Source of the DNA: Acanthochromis polyacanthus
Lineage: Eukaryota; Chordata; Actinopteri; Pomacentridae
NCBI RefSeq assembly: GCF_021347895.1
Contig: NC_067132.1
Coordinates: 25,079,757-25,143,756 of the forward strand
Direction: 5' to 3'
DNA: 64,000 nucleotides
Below the pieces are notes generated by a model that was given only the letters and a program-made list of their open reading frames with translations, was not told where the DNA came from and searched no databases. Shown one piece after another: positions 55,321-64,000 of this stretch. Numbering within the stretch: the first letter of the stretch is position 1; each line of letters opens with the position of its first letter. The translations under genes were made by a program, and so were the position numbers.

Positions 55321-56627
55321 AAACGGATCTATTTCACCGATGTACTGCACTTGAGTCTACTAAAGCAATGCATTTAAAGAAGAGCAACAGGTTACAGAGG
55401 GGAAATGAGTGTTTAACTATGTACAGCTTTAGGTATGTGCAAAAGAGCATGTTTAAAGTGAAGCAGTTTTAGAGCATATACAGTTTTCAGCAATAATTGC
55501 AAAGTTTTCAACATCTTATCTACATGAGGTAGGTTGAAAATGGTGCAAAACATGTAGGAAGTTAAATCTGAAAAGACAAACTCATCTTCTTCAAACTCAT
55601 AATCATCGTCGCTGCCAGAACGAGACGCCTCTCCACAGATCTTTATCTTTTCTCTCTGATTCCCAAACCTTGTCTCAGGGAAATGTGAATCATTTAGCAG
55701 CTTTGTCTACCAGAAAACACAGAATGTTTAATGCCTCTTTTCATTCATAACATCTTCATCTCTGCCTCGTTGTTTTTTTCTGCATGAGCGAGAGCGAAGT
55801 TCTTAATGCGTTTGCCATAATGAAGCGTATCTCTGTTTTAACACTAAAGAGGCAGGAGCTGCGAGCTTTGCAGGCTGTGGGTGTGTTATTGCTCTCTGCT
55901 GTCTTGTTCAGAGGTGGATCATTATCGCGTTGCCCTTGCTGCTCGTGGATATGAGATTAGCGGAAGACCTCAAGGCCAGTGTTGCGTTCTGCTGAATGGG
56001 TAATCGAGAGGGAAGCCTGTGGATTGTAGGGTCTGTGTTGTTTTACCGGGAGAAGAGAAAGGAAATCACCTCAGGTGCAGATGAAACTTCTGTGTAGTTT
56101 GAACAAACACTTTGGAATTCAATGGCTGTGCATCATCTACTCTCTCCCTTTCTTTAGTTTCTGTCTTAAGCCCGCACCGATCCATGCCTGAAGCTAGAGA
56201 TGCCTTTCGACTGCAGCTCCCTTACATTAATATGTTAGTCGGTGTGTGGTGAGACGCTGCCTGGCGTCAGGGCAGCTTCCTTTGGTCTGCCCACAGTTAC
56301 GAGGGGTTCACTCTGGTCAGGGTGTGTCTGTTGGTGATGGCATCTCTCCGAATGAAATGCAGCACATCCTATGTTGTGTTTTCTTTGTGCGCGGTGAAAA
56401 CACTGACATCGGACGATGGGTATTGTTTCGGCTGACCCGAAAGGCGTAGGGCGTTCCTTGCAGTGTATCATAGTTGAGGACAATCAATCTGGAATTCTTC
56501 ATGACGCCCTGAAAAAAAGATGAACTCGTCTTGTGATGACACATCTGGGATGTTGACCTAAGGGAGCTAGAGCTGAAAAATTTACTGATTTCAAGTCAGA
56601 ATTGCACTTTTAAACTAGACGAGCCCC

Positions 56628-56850
56628 CAGTAGAGGGCAGAACCACGCCGATGCATGATACTCTGTATCAATTTTGATCATCGTACGTATCTCCCTTCCT
56701 ACTTGATCTGCTGACCTCTAACTCCACAACTGAGCAGGGGACCTTAGACTGATCTTTAGTGCCAAGTTTGATTATCCTGACTTCAGCCCTTGCAGAGATA
56801 TCTGACCGGACATACACACACATACATACATACATGCATACTTACCCAGC
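56628..56850. repeat. Probable interspersed repeat ending in CATA tetranucleotides
   Basis: The phrases TGATCTGCTGACCTCTAACT and CAAGTTTGATTATCCTGACT, followed by GAGATATCTGACCGGACATA and an (ACAT)n tail, look like a fish interspersed repeat with a microsatellite 3' end. Recognition is from memory only. Confidence 0.4.
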
Positions 56851-58872
56851 CAGCCAGATACCGAAGCGAATGCAGTAACCCCGCTGACGTACACGTCAGG
56901 CGTGGTTAACAATGCAATGAGCAAACTGCAGTGGCTGCAATTTAGGATCGGGTGTGGCTGTTAAAAAATAAGACAACTTCCATGATTAAATTTGATTTTT
57001 TTTTTTGGAGCAGATTGAACCTCTCAGGATTTGTTTATGCTGCATGCCGTAGTCCGACTGCAATAAACTTCTCATTATTTAATAGCCACCCATAGTATAT
57101 TGTTCAGCACATCTGAGCCAGGGTTCAAACTGGAGATGCTTCACTAATTCATGTTATCCTCCTTGTCACATTTTCTGTGGTATTTCATTTGAATATTACA
57201 CTGAAATGTGACGTTTTAAAATAATTTAATCATAAACCAAATGGCAGTATCTGTCAGAAAAATCACAATTAGATGTTTACCCCAAATTGTTTACCTCTAA
57301 TAGGAGCCTTACTATCCTTTGCAATCTCAAGGCGGCAACTATCTGTTCGTATATAAATTAGTCAGGCAAATTAGTGACTTTAATCTTATTTCTCTGTTGG
57401 AAAGCACTTTAGGTCAACATCCATTGTTTTAAATGTACTATGTAAAACCTTTGACTTGGCTTGATTGTCGTTCCTGCCATTGTTTAGCTGTTCTCACACA
57501 TAGACTGTCTAGAGTATCATGTCCAGAGTTGCTCTTTCACTCATTGCAGCACACAACAGGAGACTGTCGACGTGTTCTCACTCCTGGAAGTACTTTGTTT
57601 GGTTTAGGTGAGAGTTGGTCGATCGTGCAGGAGGCAGGATGCACACTCGCTCGCTGTGAATTCTCTGGACTCTTGCCTCCTCTGTTCACACATGGGCTCA
57701 GTCGGGCTTTACGCAGACTATATAGTAGGAAGCTGGCAGGATAAAGTCTATTTAATGACAGGCCCGACTGATTTGGACAATTACATTCTCATCTGCGGCT
57801 CCTCAGAGCATCCAGAGAGGTTCAGGGCTGCAGTACATGTGTGGAAGCAGCTCTTGTTCACATTCTTGTTTCCAGTACTTGGTTCCTGGCACCTCCGTCC
57901 ACATGACATCACTCTGTCCTGAAAGCCATGATTGGTCCGACACCAACGTGTATCGCTACTAGAATTTTCGCCTCTATAATCACTAATATGACACAGTGAC
58001 CTTATTGTGTAGTCTGAAGGATGTGAACAGATACATTTGGGTCATTTGCCAGTCAACAGTCTAGAAAACCTAAAGCTGACATCTACAAATTCCCATGTGT
58101 GTCCAAAACAATCAGAAAAATGCTGCCAATTATCATATTTTATAAGCTGCAGCGAGCCAAATAAGCAGAATATTGATGTGCAAGGCCATTAAATTTGTGT
58201 TTAATTCATTTTTGTGAAGAAAACATACCCATTAAATCATTGGTTTCATGTTATCTGCTGTGACCAGTTCAACCAGTGACAAGATCAGGTTTATTTTGCA
58301 ACAGCTCCTCCTAGCCTTAATCATTTAATCATTTCCACATCAATTAAGTTGTCAGTAGAAACTGTGCTAGCTTTGGTGTTTCCAAAAGTTGTTATCTAGA
58401 CTGTGCAAAGTTTTATTCTTAAGCATGATGGTGAAATAAGTGCAGTGAAGCCTCATTTGTGTTTGTATTTAGCATCTTGTGCTTGGATTTCTTCCTGCTA
58501 TTCGTATCTGGGTCTCAGTGCAGCACAATTTGGTGGCAAATCGCATGCCTCCAGACGCATAAATGTTTGTGCGTGCACGGTTCGGTGTTTGTTTGTGCAC
58601 CGCCTTCCCCGCTGTCATTGCCGTTCACGATCCCTCTGCAGTATTGAGGCGGAAGTTCTGAGGGGAGAATAGAGTAGCTTGCGGGGCTTCCACCTTGTGC
58701 TGCGTGTGAAGTGGCTGCTAAGAGGCTGCGAACAGGGAGCGCTTTGTCCGTCCGGCAGAAGAAACTGCCCCACAATGAGAACCTCTCTGTGATACCCCAA
58801 AGAGAGAGGGGAGACGGGGAGAATGGCGGTATGTGTGTCTTAGTGTGGGTTTCCCTCAACACGGTTCTGAAG

Positions 58873-58889
58873 CCCCCCCCCCCCCCCCC
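58873..58889 (+). repeat. C17 homopolymer
   Basis: Seventeen consecutive C residues in abi1 intron 2. The length may be an assembly or polymerase-slippage artefact. Confidence 0.9.
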
Positions 58890-60710
58890 ATCTAATCTCC
58901 ATTAGATAATTTGGTTTTATAGAACTGAACCCAGAGGGATGCAGCCACACATGCACCGGTATTGTCAGCTTGTCAGTGTTGCCATGGAAATAAGACGGGT
59001 GTCTCAGTGATGGAGGCAACTTTTTCTTTATTATGTATGGAAGATGAGACTATATAATTTGTCTGAATGGAAACTGCTGTGGTCTTTAGAGCAAAAGTGA
59101 TCGTGTAGCTTATCAGATTTTCAGGATAAATTAAAGTAAATAAAATATATTTTAACTTAGTGCAAGAAAAGAGTATAACAGTATACTCCCATTTTTTAAT
59201 TGGCCACTGTTTTGATTTTGCTGCTTTGATAATTGATTAATTAGTATTTTTTAAAGAAAAAAAAAACAAATTTCTCAACTTCAGCTTGTTAAACTTGAAT
59301 GTTTTCTGTTTTCTTTCCTCCTCTATGACAATAAACTAAATATCTGTGCAGTGTGGCTAAAACAAGACATTTGAGGACATTTACATAACACTGATTGACA
59401 TTTTTCACCATTCTGTGATATTTTATGGATGAAACAAGTCATAATGATAAGAAATACTTTTTTTAACCACTTTTTTTAATTAGGGTTAAATTTGTACAAG
59501 CATATTGGACATTTTGGTTGATCAAATTGTCAGAAATAACAGGAGAATACATAGATTTCATAAAAAATGACAACTATTTAGTTTGTTGTTCTTGTTGGCC
59601 AATAGTTACAATATAAACTAAATTTGTGTTTTTCATTTATACTATGCTGTGACTAACATTTTTAGCTATTCTTCCTTTTTTAAAATAAAATTTAGGTACA
59701 ATATGTAAATGCAAAATATATCTTAAATGATATAAATAAACCAGCAATTTTGCAACCTGGTCTTTATGTCTATTAAACAGATTTTAAAATGTGACAAGAA
59801 CTTTTTTAGAACAATAATCATGTGAATCTTTTCAGGCTCCCAAGTCAGAGCTAGCTATAATATTTAAATGGGTAATATCTAATTGTGCAGGTTCCATTTT
59901 TATGAGTCACAACATACTGTTCCTCTAGTGCATGCATGCGTTAATAAGTGTGAAACGACATCACTGCCAAATTGAGTGTGAAAACCTGGAAGATCAAAAT
60001 AGCCGGTGATGCATGTGTGATCACTGACGCCCACATGCATTCTGAGCTATAAATGAAGGCGTTTTGATGTTCTGCGTGCATCTTTTCAGTGCCACGCTCT
60101 GAGGAAATTCCCTTCAGTTCTTTGCAACTTCTCGTGTGGAACATCATGGCTCATGACAGGGAAGGAGCACTGACTCAATTGTGGGAAACTCTGGTCAGCA
60201 AAACCTTAATGGGAGCCTTCAGACAACCCAGTATGAGTAAAAGGGTATTATAATAAAAGGAAATGTGCGAGAAATTGACCGTTTAGTGTTGATGAATCAA
60301 ATGGAGATTGTGTTAAAGAGCAGCAGCCGGCATGCAGTAAGAAAAGACCGACTGATTTACGGTTGGGATTGTCGAAAATGCGTTTTACAGCTCCGAGGTT
60401 TGCCGGTGCAGATGTATTTACACTTACGTTTGGAGTTCAGATTGAACCCACTGACCACAGTGACAAAGCAGCACAACAACGGGCCTGAATGCAACGAAGC
60501 AGCTGACTCACAACACACGAGGTTCACTGAGATGCTACGACTACAGTTACACAATATTCTTATCTGAGCACGAGTCAGCCGCGCCGTTTTGCGTTCCGAG
60601 TGAGGATTCGGTTTGTATTTATGAGCTCAGCTTGGCACACATTCGCTTATTTTTCATTCCAGTCCTCATTCCTCGGGAGTACAGTTGCATGCCGTTGCAC
60701 TCTGCTGCTT

Positions 60711-60870
60711 AGTGTGTGTGTGTGTGTGCAGCGGCGTGATAAGACACACACTTGTAAAGACTTAATGTTGCGTCTGTGTGCTGCATGACGACTTTCTGAC
60801 CTCCCGTCGAGGAAGAATGGCACTCATCCAAACAGGAAATGAGGCCTTGTAGTGTGTGTGTTGTGTGTGT
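60711..60870 (+). repeat. TG/GT microsatellites
   Basis: An uninterrupted GT run at 60712-60728, and a second, interrupted one at about 60852-60870. Confidence 0.85.
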
Positions 60871-62502
60871 TCCTTGTGTTTCCTGCTGATCCCTCCTCTC
60901 GTTGTGTATTTTGCTCTCCCTCCTGCCTCTCCTGGTGGTCTCTCCCACTTGCCAGGCTGTAAAACGCAGACTCCGCCTGTATTTTTCACTTTCTGGGTAT
61001 TTACACTTATTCTACATGCATTTTTTCCAGTTTTCAGTGGATTACAGTGATGTGTCTGTGTGGTCAGAGCTTTGTGTGGTCGGTTGTGTCTGAAAGGGGG
61101 TTGTTTAAACGTTAAAAACATGAGTTTGAACAGACAGAGATCCAAAGCTCTTTTCTGGCAATAAGTTAAAAAGCCTCTATTCAGATGGCGATTTTATAAC
61201 TTTGGGCCAGAAGAATGCCTTGGATCTTTTCTCTTTTTAACTTTTGTGTCCCCTACAAAAGAGTACCTTCATTGTACTTGTTAGAACTTTGAAGAATTAA
61301 GGATTTATTTTCCTCTTTTCTGAAGTTAAAAACATGGTTTTAGTGTTGAAAAGTTTGGAAATAGTGAGGATAAAATGAAATTTTAAAGGAAATGTTATTT
61401 ATGGCTTTAATACAAGATGTAGCTGCAATAGAGATTATTTTTCCTTTAGTTATCTTATTGTTTTTTAACATTAGTATTATTAATATTATTGTCATTATCA
61501 GTGTTATTATTATCAATCATTTCTTTGTTTCTAGAAAGAGTAAAAAAACTGTGAAAATGTCTTGTTTTGTCTGGACAGCCCAAAAATGGAAGTTTAAAAT
61601 AGTATAAAACACAACAATAGCAAATCATAGCATCATTGAGAAACAAACAAGAGCCTCATAAATGCATGATTAAACAAAAACAACTCATTAAAGCTGTTCC
61701 AGACTAATTTTGTCTTCATCGAGTAACCAATTAATCTTTTCAGCTGCACTCAAAGGCTTCTGAAACCTGTTTAGTAAAAACCCAATCAGAAGGCGTGGCT
61801 GTACTTGCAATGTTGCTGTTATTTTTAGTCCTCAGTTGACTATTTGAACAGCAGACAACATGAACACAATTTTGATAATAGATTAATTAAAGCCTCTCCA
61901 GTTGAGGGATTTTCTGTTTTCTCTGTCTTAAAACGTCGTAAAATAAGAAAAGCAACAGATGTATGTTAACGTATTCTCATTCTGAGAACTTGCGATCTGT
62001 ATTCTTTGTCCTTAAACAAAGAATTAACTCACACAAATAAATGTCCGTGCAATTGATTACAAGTGTGTCGACTTCCCACAGATGTGCACTATTTATTAGT
62101 GATGGACCAATGAAAATGCCATGTTAGATAATCAGCGTTTACTGATTCAGCATCAACCGGTTCCCACGGTTAACTGTGAGTCTGCCGGGTTTGTTTGCAC
62201 CAACTACTGGGACCTGACCAGTTCCTGCAGCTCTCATTTATTTTCCATTTTGCAGAGCTGCACCTCCAATCCTGTAAAAGACTTATTACAGATACAGTTA
62301 TTACTAAAGGAAGCAGAGTGGAGGGCTGCTGATAAATGCTGTTCTGTTGGGAGCACTTCAGTTTTATTATTATCATTATTTTACACAGTTCAGTTTGTTA
62401 ATTACTGGTAGATACTTACTTAGCTGATGTGTGTGTTTAACATTACTGCAAACAGAGCAAAGATCTACGTAAGCAGACAGATTATGCTGATTTGCAGTAC
62501 AC

Positions 62503-62795
62503 TTGTGTCTTTTCTTCATCTTCTCCTCCTTCTTCTCCCCTTTCTTCTTTTCCTTCTTCTCTTGATCATCTCCTCTTCCTTCTTCATCTCCTCCTTCTTT
62601 TCCATTTCCTCCTTCTTCTTCTTCTCCTTCTCTTAATCCATCTCCTCTTCCTCCTTCATCTCCTCATCCTCCTTCTTTTCCATCTCCTTCTTCTTCATTT
62701 CCTTCTTCTCTTTATCCTCCTCATCCTCCTTCATCTCATTCTTCTTCTCATCCTTCTTTTTTATCTCCTCCTCCTCCTCCTTCTCCTTCATCATT
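62503..62795 (+). repeat. CT-rich (TTC/TCC)n polypyrimidine tract
   Basis: About 290 bp of almost pure pyrimidine on the plus strand, built from TTC, TCC and CTT units interrupted by single A residues (CATCTCC, TTCATC). It explains the long Ser/Leu/Phe-rich ORFs in this stretch, which are not genes. Confidence 0.9.
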
Positions 62796-64000
62796 GTCAT
62801 TTGTTATAGTTTGTCAGATTCAAAAAAATAAAATTTAAAAAATACCCAAAACCACAAAACATGATTTTGACATTTATTATTTATAGTCATGTTTTGTTTG
62901 ATCTGGAGAAAGCATCGTTCTAACTACTCATTGTGACTGCAGTGAAATAATTCATTTTCATTAGCAATTAATCTGTTGAACTGTTGAACACTGTTTACCT
63001 CAGTGTAGAAATTGTTTCGAAGTTCACATCCTAAATTGCTTGTTTTGCACAACAAGTAGCCCAACAATGGAAAACAACAATCGATCTTTATATAAGCAGG
63101 CAGCTTGACAGTTAAATGATTTGCTAAATGAATAATTTCAGCGCTTTTCAGACACTTGCTGATTTGTCTGTCAATCACCTGTTTCATTCGACGGTTAAAT
63201 TCAGAACCAGTCCTGCGTGAGACTGTCGCTGCATTTGCATCCTGCACGGTTTACGCCTCGAATATGAAGTGTGACCGTGCACAGCCGCTCCATGACGACT
63301 CCATCCTGCATGCACGGAGGTTAAAGGGGAGTGAGCGAGGCTGTGAAATGCCTGGTGACCCAGGCTGCTCAGTGAATCACCATCTCCGTGGTTTCTTCCT
63401 TCTCCACCCCCTTTCCCACTGCAGAGCGCCGCTATCATCACCAGTGCATTCTTTCCCACCTAACAACCCTCTGCAGCTCCAGCTAATCATTACACCTTTG
63501 CTCTGCAGTTCCTCCCCGTGTAAGAGGAATTATTTGACAGCTTCGTATAAACATGACTGATTAGAAAATACTTTTTTTTTTCCACTTTGCAGCTGAGCTT
63601 TCAGTGTTTGTTGGCTCTGTTGTTGTCTGGTGAGACGGAGGCTTTACGCTCAGCTTGTATGTAAACTTCAGGGCTCAGTCAGAATGCTGTTTTGGCTGCA
63701 GCCCAAAGGGAGACTGGCAAAAGTCAGCCGAGGTGTTTCCATATGTGCTGTGTTAGCAAGCAAAGCATCGACCTTGGCATGCCGTCCTGACTCTTTTTAA
63801 TCCCGTGTTTTTTTATCTCTCTGTTGTGAGAGTGGGAGAGTTCGTCTCGCACTCGTCCAATTCTCACAACCTCCGCTTCTGGCTTCATCACGCCACACAT
63901 GGGTTGTTAGCTTTACCAGAGGAATCCGGTTTTTGAGGGATGCTGAACGAGATCCTGGCAAACTATGAACTCCCCACGGGGCGAGTGACCTCTCGTTTTG

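Noticed and set aside
62427..62809. Leu/Ser/Phe-rich ORFs
   Set aside because: Direct translations of the CT-rich simple repeat.

Overview
The window is a vertebrate nuclear genome segment, almost certainly from a teleost fish and probably a spiny-rayed one. It holds intron-rich orthologues of YME1L1, MASTL, ACBD5 and ABI1, which are also grouped together in other vertebrates. It also carries an animal type I polyketide synthase (PKS) of the kind kept in fish and birds, and several short non-autonomous DNA transposons. Gene models were built by hand from splice signals and remembered vertebrate proteins. The three complete ones close exactly in frame: yme1l1 714 aa in 18 coding exons, mastl 845 aa in 12, acbd5 511 aa in 13.

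Layout: 1-6804 (-) is a large type I PKS cut by the left edge, with KS-AT-DH-structural KR-ER-KR order and the C-terminal part outside the window. 8480-15754 (-) is yme1l1, the mitochondrial i-AAA protease. 15755-16482 is a short divergent interval. 16483-25045 (+) is mastl (Greatwall kinase). 27286-35581 (-) is acbd5, a peroxisomal tail-anchored acyl-CoA-binding tether that converges on mastl. 35582-37694 separates acbd5 from abi1. 37695 onward (+) is abi1; only its first two coding exons lie in the window (37695-37811 and 53321-53488), inside a 15.5-kb intron 1 and more than 10.5 kb of intron 2.

The genes do not form an operon or a shared pathway. They are independent neighbours: polyketide synthesis, inner-membrane proteolysis, mitotic entry, peroxisome-ER contact and actin regulation. 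The main points for a second look are: a PKS whose enoyl-reductase nucleotide loop looks destroyed while KS, AT, DH and KR motifs are kept, predicting an unsaturated product; five GC-AG introns among about 45 coding introns, three of them in acbd5; a family of four TTAA-flanked fold-back MITEs in both orientations, one with a perfect 36-bp palindrome; a start-stop uORF (ATGTAA) one base before the abi1 start; a possible 134-codon overlapping uORF over the yme1l1 start; and several smaller repeats and hairpins in introns.
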